A program made the position numbers and the translations under genes. Shown here piece after piece: positions 14,818 through 22,840 of a stretch of DNA of 39,032 nucleotides. Source of the stretch: an uncultured Bacteroidales bacterium (GTDB taxonomy: Bacteria > Bacteroidota > Bacteroidia > Bacteroidales > Muribaculaceae); assembly GCA_902781045.1 (NCBI GenBank), contig CACZHT010000028.1, positions 1 through 39,032 of the forward strand, given 5' to 3'. Numbering within the stretch: the stretch's first letter is position 1; every line of letters starts with the position of its first letter. The notes beneath the pieces are model-generated. The model worked only from the letters and a program-made list of their open reading frames with translations, did not search any database and was not told the origin of the DNA.

Positions 14818-15624
14818 TCATTCTACTACAAAATCACAGTCAAGCACATACCAATTCTCTTCAGAGAAATACCAGACCATTGAGGCTGTCTTTTTGATAT
14901 TGGGGATGGCTCTGTTTGGCCAACCATTTACGGTATACAACACAGTGAAACGATATTTCCCTGCTTGTAATTTGCATCCGAAACTGCCCACATAAGCCTG
15001 CCCTTTCATTCCAGGATAGATGGGTGGCCGATCATCAAACGTTGTACAAATACGTCCTCCCTTTTTTCTAACCGCCTTGTTTTCAAAAAGGTATGAGACC
15101 CAGCCCCAAAAATAGCCAGGCAAATGCTCACCATAGAGTGTATTTTGACTCTTGTTCGTAATTGTAAAGAATGGACCTGGATACTCACCATCTTCACCTG
15201 TACGATACCCCAGATACTCTATAGTCACGAGTGGGGACGAGGTTAATGCCTTAATCAATCTGACACCTACAGATATAGGCTCCTCAACATCATCTTGTGT
15301 GCGCACATCAAGATCGATCGACACACTCTTCATTGTACTATCAATACTAATCACCCGAGTTGTTGAGTCAATATACTCATTGATCTGAATCGTTAACTCC
15401 AGTTGATAGTCACCTCTTTGCTCCAAGAGCATGGTCTTGATCAATGCCTTTTGCGTCGCATCGCAGAGCACTTTCACCTCCCGATCAGGTGCCACAAGCA
15501 CAGCCTTCACACGCAACGAATCATCCATCAAGCTCATGCCATAGTATTGCAATGTCAAGTCACAAGCCGCATTCACTGCAACCGCAGTGAGCAGCGACAT
15601 CAATATAAGAACATAGCGCTTCAT
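14818..15624 (-). CDS. Secreted protein of unknown function
   Basis: 268 residues from the ATG at 15624, which opens the signal peptide MKRYVLILMSLLTAVAVNA; the longer frame is rejected because a promoter lies in it. The mature protein is beta-rich with several Cys residues (about 21, 54, 196, 217 and 263) that could form disulphides. It may comprise two immunoglobulin-like modules, one near 20-110 and one near 130-268. I do not recognise a family. The gene is somewhat A+T-rich. Confidence 0.6.
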   Translation of the reverse strand: MKRYVLILMSLLTAVAVNAACDLTLQYYGMSLMDDSLRVKAVLVAPDREVKVLCDATQKALIKTMLLEQRGDYQLELTIQINEYIDSTTRVISIDSTMKSVSIDLDVRTQDDVEEPISVGVRLIKALTSSPLVTIEYLGYRTGEDGEYPGPFFTITNKSQNTLYGEHLPGYFWGWVSYLFENKAVRKKGGRICTTFDDRPPIYPGMKGQAYVGSFGCKLQAGKYRFTVLYTVNGWPNRAIPNIKKTASMVWYFSEENWYVLDCDFVVE

Positions 15625-15642
15625 GACGATTAATTTTGTTGG

Positions 15643-15673
15643 CAAAGGTAGGCATTTTTCGGATAAATAGCAA
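15643..15673 (-). promoter_or_regulatory. Promoter of the 14818-15624 gene
   Basis: TACCTTTG (15650-15643) on the minus strand with TTG 20 bases further upstream (15673-15671). Both fit the Bacteroidetes pattern. The ATG lies 19 bases after the -7 box. Confidence 0.7.
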
Positions 15674-15739
15674 GAGATTGACAAGAGAAAGTACTATCTT
15701 TTAGATATAATGTGATAGCTATGCTGTGAGAAGGCAAAC

Positions 15740-15788
15740 GCCACCTCTTCCCCTCCACCCATTAGGAAAGATGAGGGGAAGATGTGGC
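15740..15788. repeat. Long hairpin after the winged-helix gene
   Basis: GCCACCTCTTCCCCTC (15740-15755) pairs at 15 of 16 positions with GAGGGGAAGATGTGGC (15773-15788). An outer GCTATG/CATAGC (15718-15723 with 15796-15801) extends it. It lies just past the stop at 15817 and may end the minus-strand operon, although no T-tract follows. Its CCCCTC-rich arms recall the element at 13670-13692. Confidence 0.5.
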
Positions 15789-15816
15789 AGCATCCCATAG
15801 CGACTAGGTGTCAAGT

Positions 15817-16119
15817 CTATTGGGTGGTGTCGGGCTTGACGTTGAGGTAGGTGCGCAGGGCGGCAACGTAGTCCTCAAAGGCTTTGAGACCGACGGGGGT
15901 GATGCGGCACAGGGTGCATGGTTTCTTGCCCTTAAAGGTCTTCTCGATGGCAATATAGCCCGCCGTGGCCAGCTTGTCGAGCTGCACACTCAGGTTGCCC
16001 GCCGTGGCCCCGGTCTGTTGCTTGATGTAGGGGAACTCGGCCTCATCGACACTGATGAGCAGCGACATGACGGCCAAGCGCAACTCGGAGTGCAGCAATG
16101 GGTCTAATGGCTTGAACAT
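15817..16119 (-). CDS. Winged-helix transcriptional regulator, MarR/PadR-like size
   Basis: 100 residues forming a single winged helix-turn-helix domain. HSELRLAVMSLLISVDEAEF is helix 1 with its loop. TAGNLSVQLDKLATAGYIA is the recognition helix and wing start, and KGKKPCTLCRITPVGLKAFEDYV is the wing plus last helix. Similar small regulators (winged helix DNA-binding type, PF13601-like) sit beside membrane proteins in Bacteroidetes. It lies 14 bases after the membrane protein gene on the same strand and probably senses or controls that pair. The ligand is unknown. Confidence 0.78.
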   Translation of the reverse strand: MFKPLDPLLHSELRLAVMSLLISVDEAEFPYIKQQTGATAGNLSVQLDKLATAGYIAIEKTFKGKKPCTLCRITPVGLKAFEDYVAALRTYLNVKPDTTQ

Positions 16120-16133
16120 AACCTCACACCTCC

Positions 16134-16760
16134 TTATTTCTTGTTTTGAAAATAGATAACCAGTCCAGGCACAACCAGACCTATAAAAGCAACGGCCGCC
16201 ATCACATACAACTGCTCAAACCAAGGATACCCCAAAGCGAAGAAGAAACCGCCCAAACCTGCGACAAAACCACAAGCCTGAATGATTCGGTTCTTGAGTA
16301 TGCAGCCTGTGATTGTAGTGGCAATGCCAAAACAGAGCGATATGATGCTGGTGATGTTGATATAAAGATGGTTATCGGGTATGAAAGATCTAACGGGAAT
16401 GATGCCTCCACCTATAAGGCCAAGAATCAAACCGAAACTACCGATAAACATCCCAAATGTACCCCAGACATGACCAATTGTCTTGCCCACAAAGGTGTTG
16501 GGAATTTTCTCCTTGCGTTGAGCAATAAACCACTCGCCCAGATAACCTACAAGCCAAAGCACGGCCCAAAGCAGATTCCATGCAGGGCCACCATGATTTG
16601 CCCAAAGGTGTGCAATCAACAGTGCAAACGCAACAACACACGCTCCCCACCAGATAAGTGACAATGACGAGTTACGGGTAATTGTACGCTGACTCGTCTC
16701 TATCGACTCACGGATAATTTCCAGACTGCGTTCAGCGGTCAAATTATTATTCTCTTCCAT
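16134..16760 (-). CDS. Multi-pass inner membrane protein, unknown
   Basis: 208 residues. A cytosolic N-terminal helix (LTAERSLEIIRESIETSQ) is followed by about six hydrophobic segments, for example SLIWWGACVVAFALLIAHLW, LLWAVLWLVGYLGEWFIA, FGMFIGSFGLILGLIGGGII and LYVMAAVAFIGLVVPGLVIYF, ending in NKK. I recognise the arrangement (membrane protein followed by a winged-helix regulator) as common in Bacteroidales, but no transport function is established. It is the first gene of the pair; its promoter is at 16871-16902. Confidence 0.7.
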   Translation of the reverse strand: MEENNNLTAERSLEIIRESIETSQRTITRNSSLSLIWWGACVVAFALLIAHLWANHGGPAWNLLWAVLWLVGYLGEWFIAQRKEKIPNTFVGKTIGHVWGTFGMFIGSFGLILGLIGGGIIPVRSFIPDNHLYINITSIISLCFGIATTITGCILKNRIIQACGFVAGLGGFFFALGYPWFEQLYVMAAVAFIGLVVPGLVIYFQNKK

Positions 16761-16870
16761 GATTTCTTTTGAACATTAATTCGTTAATAACTTGGTTAGA
16801 ATTACGCTGCGGTGCTCCCCTCGCCCCTGCAGAAGGCTCAGTTCACACCCTTTGTGTTCGAATCACGATG

Positions 16871-16902
16871 CAAAGATAAACAAGTTTATTTTATAAACCA
16901 AA
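16871..16902 (-). promoter_or_regulatory. Promoter of the membrane-protein / winged-helix operon
   Basis: TATCTTTG (16878-16871) and TTTG (16902-16899) on the minus strand, separated by 20 bases, match the Bacteroidetes promoter fully. The leader to the ATG at 16760 is about 105 bases. The surrounding 16,870-17,030 stretch is very A+T-rich. Confidence 0.75.
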
Positions 16903-17003
16903 TAATCTCATCAAAAAATTATCTATAAAATTGATTTTATCGAAAAAAACAAGTTACACCTATATAATATAAAGAAAAAAACAGATTTAATTGAAAAAAT
17001 GAC

Positions 17004-17011
17004 TATCTTTG
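17004..17011 (+). promoter_or_regulatory. -7 box of the YdeI-like gene
   Basis: TATCTTTG, a full match, 21 bases before the ATG at 17033. No TTTG at the right distance was found upstream. Confidence 0.55.
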
Positions 17012-17032
17012 TGAGCCGAAAAAGAAATCCTC

Positions 17033-17383
17033 ATGGAAGTTGTCAATCTGCTGGAGTACAGCCAGCGCGAACTGTTGCGTGCCTGGCTTGCGGCCAACCA
17101 TCAAGCGGTGCGCGAGTGCTGGGTAATCACGTACCGGGGCAAGCGATGCCCTGAATGGAGTGCCCTACCCTATCTTGAGGTGGTTGAAGAAGCATTGTGT
17201 TTTGGGTGGATTGACTCGACGCTGAAACGCTTGCCCGACGGACGTTTGGCCCAACGACTGTCGCCACGTCGTCCCCGCAGCCACTGGACCGCGCTGAACA
17301 TCGCGCGCTGTGCCGACCTTGAACGCCGCGGGCTGATGACTGATGCCGGCCGCCGCGCACTGCCCCCAAGAGATAATTCATAA
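17033..17383 (+). pseudogene. YdeI/OmpD-associated family protein, C-terminally truncated
   Basis: 116 residues with the N-terminal half of the YdeI / bacteriocin-protection family: YLEVVEEALCFGWIDS, then QRLSPRRPRSHWTALNIARC and ERRGLMTDAGRRA. From memory, intact members run to about 190 residues, so the last third is missing. The reading frame runs into heptad array 3 and ends there as RDNS-stop, the third gene in the window to end in AAT TCA TAA. It may be a still-translated remnant. It has its own -7 box, and the function of the family is poorly known. Confidence 0.7.
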
Positions 17384-17411
17384 TTTATAATTTATAATTC
17401 ATAATTCATAA
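17377..17411 (+). repeat. TTCATAA heptad array 3 (5 units)
   Basis: TTCATAA, TTTATAA twice, TTCATAA twice. The first unit forms the stop of the YdeI-like frame. Directly after it comes TTTGCGCTATTTGCGG (17416-17431), a motif seen again at 22289-22305, and a weak -7 box TTATTTTG (17412-17419) that might serve the peptidase gene. Confidence 0.88.
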
Positions 17412-17477
17412 TTATTTTGCGCTATTTGCGGCTAGAATAAAGACAAAACGACAATAACATTAAATGATTAGCAAAAT

Positions 17478-19923
17478 ATGTATCGAAAAATCACAACTTT
17501 AATGGCTCTATTGCTGCCCGCAGTCATGCTGCAGGCATCGCCAGTGAGTCCAGAGCTAGCCCGGAGCATTGCTGCGCAACATCTGCGCGCGACCACCTCG
17601 CGCCATGCTGCTCCTGGCCGTGCAGTCAATCCCACGCTGGTCGTGACAGCCCGGTCGGCCGACCGGGCTGTGGCCGACTACTATGTGTTTAACAACGGCA
17701 CGCAAGACGGCTATGTGATAGTGGCCGGCGACAACCGTGCGCCCAGCGTGCTGGCCTACAGCGACGAGGGCACCTTCGACCCAGCCGACATGCCCGATGG
17801 CATGCGCTATATGCTCGATGTCTATGCCCAAGAGATGGCCATGCTGCGCAACTGCCCTGCAAGCTATTCCCCGGCATCACGCGCCCAGCGAGAGAACGTG
17901 GTGCGGCCGATGCTCACTTGCAACTGGAACCAAAGCACCCCCTTCAACAACCTGTGCCCCACCTACGCCAGCGGCGGCAAGACCGAGCGCTCGGTCACGG
18001 GCTGTGTGGCGACTGCCACAGCGCAAATCATGTTCTACCACAAGCATCCGGCGCAGGGCACCGGCTCGAACACCTACGAATGCAAGGTGAACGAGACCGA
18101 CCAGCAGACACTGAGTGCCGACTTTGAGCACACCACCTATCAGTGGGACAAAATGACCAACGACTACTCGGGAGAATACAGCGAGGAACAGGGCAATGCC
18201 GTCGCCACCCTGCTCTATCATGTGGGTGTGGCCGCCAGCATGGAGTATGGCAAGGTCAGCGCTGTGGGCATCTTCAAGATGATGAACGCGCTGCGCAACC
18301 ACTTCGGTTACAGCCGCCAGATGAGGCAACACTGCCGCAGCGGCATGACCACCAGCCAGTGGGAGTCAATCATCTACGACAACTCGCAGGTGGGCGTCCC
18401 GTCCTGTTCGACGGCACCGCCTCGGACGGCGGTCACGCTTTTGTGCTCGACGGCTACGACGAGAACGGCTATGTCCACATCAACTGGGGCTGGGGCGGCA
18501 AGAGCAATGGCTACTTCATGCTCACGGCCCTGAATCCCGACACCCAGGGCATCGGCTCGTTTGAGGGCGGATACAACACAGCGCAGACCATCATTGTGGG
18601 CATCTGCCCCAGCCAAGGCGAGGAAGAGCCAGAGCGATACTTCGATGTCTCGGCCGGCAGCTTCACAGCCAGCGGCGACCAGGTGAAACTGGGCGAGAAA
18701 ATACCCATGCTTTTCAAGCATGTGAGAGCCACGGGCTATGGCTGCCCCGCGATGGTGAATCTCGACCTGCTGATGTTTGTCTCCGGCCCCAATGGCGAGC
18801 AGATTGAGCAAGACACCGACGGCAACAACTACTTGTACAAGACTGAAGTGGGCGATTGCTATGAGTACACCGAAACCGACCCGGCCAAAGACCCGTTCTC
18901 CTTCACGGCACCGGCCACCCTGCCCAACGGGGAGTACAAACTATGGTTATTCTACAAATGCCCCGAGGCTGGTGTGAGCGAGTACCGCGGCTACACCCAC
19001 AACGAGCATGTGCCGGCTCACATCGATGTTGAGGTCAAGGATGGTGTGATGCACTTCAAGCCCGTGCAAGTGACTTGCGACCTGACGGTGACTGCTATCG
19101 ACTATCCCAAGCAGGTGGGCACATCGTCGCACGTGAGCCTGAGCGCCACCGTCCGCAACAACGGCGCAGAATATCTCGGTTACATCCACTATGACATCAC
19201 CCGCGACGGCCAGACCGTGAGCCGGGCCACGGGGCAAATGCTGGCCCTGGCTACCGGGGGCGAGGTGCTGACCCGCACTGTCATCACCGCTCCGGCCACC
19301 GCCGGCGACTATGAGCTGAAGGTGAGCGGCACCAATGGTACGGTGATTGGTGGTCCCTACCAGCTGAAGGTGGTCGAGAGTTCAGGCCACTCGCTGGACA
19401 TCCAGACCCAACTGGCCCCAACGGCCTACAGCATGCCTTCGGGCAATGTGACCGGCTCGGCTGTACTAGTCAACAACGGCACAGGCGACTTTGTGGGCAC
19501 CATTCCCTACATGATTCTCAATCGGCAAGCCAATGACGTCCTGCTGACTGGCGAAACCCCGATGGTCACCATCGCCGCCGGCCAGTCGGCCACCATCAAC
19601 ATCGCATCGACGTTCGAGGGTACGCCCGGGCTGACCTACGGCATGTGCCTCCGCAAGATGGATGCCCCGTCGGAGCATAACATCTGGGGCGAGATAGCTC
19701 ACTTCGCGATTGCGTCGGCCCCTCGACGAGTATCGAGGATATTGACGACCAAGAGGTCACAGTCACCGCCAGTCAAGGCCTCATCGCTGTGAGCGGTGCG
19801 CGTCAAGTGGCCGTTTACAACCTAGCCGGTGCACTGATGGGCACCGGCAGTCAGCTGCGTCTGCCCAGTGGTGCCTACATCGTCGTGGCCGACGGCACGG
19901 TCCACAAGGTGCTGATGCGATAA
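17478..19923 (+). pseudogene. C10 (SpeB/streptopain-like) cysteine peptidase with T9SS tail, two frameshifts
   Basis: Secreted cysteine peptidase, about 814 residues if repaired. The signal peptide MYRKITTLMALLLPAVMLQA is followed by a propeptide. The catalytic Cys is C176 in RSVTGCVATATAQIMFY, and the catalytic His is in GGHAFVLDGYDENG. HINWGWGGKSNGYF is diagnostic of C10. Ig-like modules follow, then a T9SS tail (VAVYNLAGALMG...LPSGAYIVVADGTVHK). The frame breaks at 18392-18394, where one extra G would restore NSQVGRPVLFDG. It breaks again at 19719-19722, where one extra C would restore ASAPSTSIEDIDD. Both are single-base losses in G or C runs, so either real pseudogenisation or sequencing error. 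Cargo of type IX secretion. Confidence 0.85.
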
Positions 19924-19929
19924 AACACT

Positions 19930-20739
19930 ATGGAATTTGTACAGCACATCATCCTCGACAACACGCTGGACCGGGTGGCCGACCCGTTGCTGGCCGGCTA
20001 TCTGTGTCATGCCTACTGCCACCGCGGCCATTGCGGGCTGACGTACAACAACCGCGAGTTCACGCTGCAGGCCGGCGACTGCATGATCATTGCCGGCCGC
20101 AGCGACTTGTTCAGCAGCAGCCAGCCCAGCGATGACTTCACGGTCGAGGTCATCTATGTCACGCAGGAGTTCATCCAGGTGTGCACGCCGCAGAGCAACT
20201 ATGGCGTGCGGGGCCACTTGTCGCTGTTCGAGAACCCCATCATGCGCCTGTCGCCCGAGCAGCAGCGCGTGTGTGCCAACAATTTCGCCGTCATCCGTCA
20301 ACGCCTGGCGCAGCCCGAGCATAAGTTCTACCGCGACATCCTCATCACAGCCATCCAGACGATGATCCTCGATTTCTTCGACTTCCACGCCACGCTCTAT
20401 GGTATGGACCGCATCTCGGCACAGCAGCACCAACTGATGGAACAGTTCATCGAGATGCTCGAGAACGGCGACTTCCGCCAGAACCGTGAGATTGGCTACT
20501 ATGCCGACAAGCTGTGTGTCACGGCGAAGTACCTGAGCGAGGTGTCGAAGCGCGCCAGCGGCCTGCCGGCCAACTACTGGATCACGCGCTATGCAGCCCT
20601 GGACATCAGCCGCTGCCTGCGCGACCGCTCACTCACGTTCACCGACATCGCCGACATGTTCGGCTTCTCGTCGATGTCGCACTTCACGCGCTATGTGGTC
20701 AACAACCTCGGTGCCAAGCCCAGCGACTTCCGCGAATAA
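19930..20739 (+). CDS. AraC-family transcriptional regulator
   Basis: 269 residues. A cupin-like N-terminal sensor region (LTYNNREFTLQAGDCMIIAG and following) is followed by a C-terminal AraC DNA-binding domain with two helix-turn-helices: YYADKLCVTAKYLSEVSKRA and LTFTDIADMFGFSSMSHFTRYV, ending LGAKPSDFRE. The ligand is unknown. It starts 6 bases after the peptidase stop, so it may be co-transcribed with it or use a promoter inside it. Confidence 0.9.
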   Translation: MEFVQHIILDNTLDRVADPLLAGYLCHAYCHRGHCGLTYNNREFTLQAGDCMIIAGRSDLFSSSQPSDDFTVEVIYVTQEFIQVCTPQSNYGVRGHLSLFENPIMRLSPEQQRVCANNFAVIRQRLAQPEHKFYRDILITAIQTMILDFFDFHATLYGMDRISAQQHQLMEQFIEMLENGDFRQNREIGYYADKLCVTAKYLSEVSKRASGLPANYWITRYAALDISRCLRDRSLTFTDIADMFGFSSMSHFTRYVVNNLGAKPSDFRE

Positions 20740-20748
20740 GACATGAGG

Positions 20749-20816
20749 ACAAAATATCTAGCGGCTTAAAAAAGACAGAAGAACAAAATATATAGCGGTT
20801 TAAAAAAGACAGAAGA
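20749..20816 (+). repeat. 34-bp direct tandem repeat, two copies
   Basis: ACAAAATATCTAGCGGCTTA... (20749-20782) and ACAAAATATATAGCGGTTTA... (20783-20816) differ at two of 34 positions; a partial third copy (ACAGAAGAACAAAAG) follows. It lies between the AraC gene and the AAA ATPase gene. No gene is seen here. Confidence 0.75.
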
Positions 20817-20904
20817 ACAGAAGAACAAAAGATTCGCTAGTTTCGCGGTTGTCACGAATTGTCGAATGTTCTTTGCGAAGTTTGCGGTCAAACAGTATCA
20901 ACAC

Positions 20905-21043
20905 ATTGCACTCACCCAGTGCAATATTTGGCAGATTTTGCACTGAATGAGTGCAAAATCTGCTCATAAAAGCCTAAAAATCTCCAAAATTGCACTCACT
21001 CGATGCGTTTTTGGAGTTTTTTTGCACTAAGTCAGTGCAAAAA
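20905..21043 (+). promoter_or_regulatory. Four palindromes (TTGCACT-N5-AGTGCAA type) before the AAA ATPase
   Basis: Four sites: 20905-20925 (ATTGCACT-CACCC-AGTGCAAT), 20931-20963 (14-bp arms, spacer GAATG), 20982-21016 (imperfect, same core) and 21019-21043 (TTTTTGCACT-AAGTC-AGTGCAAAAA). Each exact one has a 5-base spacer. The last lies between the -33 and -7 region of the promoter. This looks like a repeated operator or a self-recognition array for the downstream ATPase. The function is inferred. Confidence 0.7.
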
Positions 21044-21047
21044 TACC

Positions 21048-21055
21048 TATCTTTG
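21048..21055 (+). promoter_or_regulatory. -7 box of the AAA ATPase gene
   Basis: TATCTTTG, with the T-rich TTTG of the fourth palindrome about 23 bases upstream serving as a -33 box. The ATG lies 18 bases further on. Confidence 0.7.
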
Positions 21056-21073
21056 CGGCAAAAAATAAGGAAC

Positions 21074-22246
21074 ATGGATACGATACTCTTAACCACCATG
21101 ATGGAGCAGTTGCGGCATGTCCCCGACAGCTTCCACAGATACATGTATGACATCCTGCCCTGGCAAGAGCAATTGGTGGGGCTTGTCGGCCCACGTGGCA
21201 TCGGCAAAAGCACACTGCTGCTGCAATATGTCAAAGCCCACCAGCAGAACTTCAATATCCTGTATGTCAACGCCGACCATTTCTATTTTCTGACTCACAC
21301 CTTGCTCGAGACAGCCTCACAATTCTATAGAGAGGGCGGCCAACACCTCTTGATTGACGAGATACACAAGTATCCCGGCTGGTCACGCCAGCTGAAAAAC
21401 ATCCACGACTCAATCCCCGGGCTGAGGGTCACCTTCACAGGTTCGTCGGTGCTGGACATCAAGAAAGGCGAGGCCGACCTGAGCCGGCGTGCACTGATGT
21501 TCACCATGCAAGGCTTGTCCTACCGCGAGTACCTTGCCATCTTTCATGGGCTGTCAGTGGCCACGCTGTCGCTTGACGATATTCTCGCAGGCCGGTCAAA
21601 TGAGATTGCCGGGCATCGACCGCTCGAGCGGTTCAATCACTACCTGCACAGCGGCTACTACCCGCTGAAGCAAGATGAATTCTTCGGCAAAAGGTTGGAA
21701 CAGGTCATTGAGCAGACGCTCGAAGTGGACATCCCACAATATGCCAATCTGAACGCGGCCATGGGGCGCAAACTGCGCCAGATGCTGGTGATCATCGCCG
21801 AGAGCGTGCCGTTTAAGCCATCCAACGACAGCATTGCCCATGCACTGCACATCAGCCGAAACGCCGTGCCCCATCTGCTGATGCTGCTCGAAGATGCCAA
21901 TCTGATTTCCCAGCTGCGCGACGACACTAGCGGCATACGTCGGCTGGGCAAGACCGAGAAGATATATCTCGACAATACCAATTTGGCCTACGCCTTGTCG
22001 CACCAATCGGCCAACATCGGCAATGTGCGGGAGACATTCTTCATGAACCAACTCAGAGCCACCCACACAGTCAGTGCGTCGCGCGTCTCCGACTTCACCG
22101 TTGATGGCCATACGTTTGAGATAGGTGACCACAACAAGGGCAAGAAGCAAGTTGCCGACCTGCCCAACGCCTACGTAGTGCGCGACGATACCGACTACGC
22201 CATCGGCAACATCCTGCCCCTCTGGGCCTTCGGACTAATGTATTAG
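21074..22246 (+). CDS. AAA-14 / DUF4143 ATPase
   Basis: 390 residues from the ATG at 21074. Walker A GPRGIGKST is at 39-47. Walker B with following acidic residues is HLLIDEIHKYPGWSR, and TGSSVLDI follows. A C-terminal DUF4143-type domain covers about 215-390, including DVDIPQYANL-like and the KTEKIYLDNTNLAYAL motif. Members are ATP-binding proteins of unknown role, often multi-copy in Bacteroidetes genomes. The upstream palindrome cluster overlaps its promoter. It is not part of an operon; the next gene is about 590 bases away. Confidence 0.85.
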   Translation: MDTILLTTMMEQLRHVPDSFHRYMYDILPWQEQLVGLVGPRGIGKSTLLLQYVKAHQQNFNILYVNADHFYFLTHTLLETASQFYREGGQHLLIDEIHKYPGWSRQLKNIHDSIPGLRVTFTGSSVLDIKKGEADLSRRALMFTMQGLSYREYLAIFHGLSVATLSLDDILAGRSNEIAGHRPLERFNHYLHSGYYPLKQDEFFGKRLEQVIEQTLEVDIPQYANLNAAMGRKLRQMLVIIAESVPFKPSNDSIAHALHISRNAVPHLLMLLEDANLISQLRDDTSGIRRLGKTEKIYLDNTNLAYALSHQSANIGNVRETFFMNQLRATHTVSASRVSDFTVDGHTFEIGDHNKGKKQVADLPNAYVVRDDTDYAIGNILPLWAFGLMY

Positions 22247-22310
22247 AAGTCCGAATCATCACTTAGAACCAACCTTCATCTCAAAATATTTGCGCTAATT
22301 TGCGGTAAAA

Positions 22311-22342
22311 TTTGGTTGATTGCAAATAATTGTGTAATTTTG
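22311..22342 (+). promoter_or_regulatory. Strong promoter in the 590-base gap
   Basis: TTTG (22311-22314) and TAATTTTG (22335-22342) with a 20-base spacer, a full match. A transcript would begin near 22348 and run through a 25-codon frame (22360-22437, MAIGDVSSHL...), the heptad repeat 22439-22487 and the hairpin at 22610-22712. It reaches the gene at 22841 or ends before it. Confidence 0.7.
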
Positions 22343-22438
22343 CCGTTGAATCTCTAACAATGGCAATTGGGGACGTGTCCTCGCACCTGCCATTAGGCGT
22401 ATCCCAGAGGGGATGCAGCCGCTCAGCAATGGGCTAAT

Positions 22439-22487
22439 AGCGAACAGCTTATAGCGAACAGCTTGTGACTTGCAGCTTGTTGCTGAG
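22439..22487 (+). repeat. AGCNNNN heptad array (7 units)
   Basis: AGCGAAC, AGCTTAT, AGCGAAC, AGCTTGT, GACTTGC, AGCTTGT and TGCTGAG keep a strict 7-base register. Same periodicity as the TTCATAA arrays but different sequence. It lies within the transcript from the 22335 promoter. Confidence 0.7.
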
Positions 22488-22609
22488 ATATACATAAAGT
22501 AGCGTTTTTGTTTTATCCTCGTTCGAAATTCGCCAAAATTTTCATAGCTGAAGGATAGACAGTCAAGAAAGCGCTCACGCGTGCCTATTCGTTCCCCCGG
22601 TAGGCGGGG

Positions 22610-22712
22610 AATAAAGTATATGGGCATGGTGTGGGGGGAACTGTTTATTTCAGCTAAGGCGTTTGGCGATGCCTCGAACGAATAAACCAGAAGAGTCCCA
22701 CACTACTTTATT
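22610..22712 (+). ncRNA. Candidate structured RNA: 100-nt ladder hairpin
   Basis: Nested pairing: AATAAAGTA (22610-22618) with TACTTTATT (22704-22712); GTGTGGG (22629-22635) with CCCACAC (22697-22703); GTTTATT (22643-22649) with AATAAAC (22681-22687); AGGC (22657-22660) with GCCT (22671-22674). There are internal loops and one 10-base bulge. An alternative hairpin (ACTAC 22702-22706 with GTAGT 22716-22720) competes with the outer stem. This could be a cis element of the 22841 gene or a stand-alone RNA. No Rfam family is claimed. Confidence 0.5.
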
Positions 22713-22840
22713 TTAGTAGTTATAGGGAGGCAAGAAGTTAAAGTAGTTAAGCATCACTTCGCTCCATAACGACGACAACAGCAAACAACCAATTTATTAA
22801 CCGCCAACTTCAGGGACTCAGTTGCACATATTATTATAGA

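Noticed and set aside
22295..22627. 110-residue minus-strand frame in the intergenic gap
   Set aside because: No family features, no promoter on that strand, and it overlaps the repeat and hairpin.
22610..22712. The structured hairpin as 6S RNA, tmRNA or RNase P RNA
   Set aside because: None of the signature sequences of these families (for example tRNA-like ends, GGTTCGA, or RNase P conserved loops) is visible; only the long hairpin shape recalls 6S, which is not enough.
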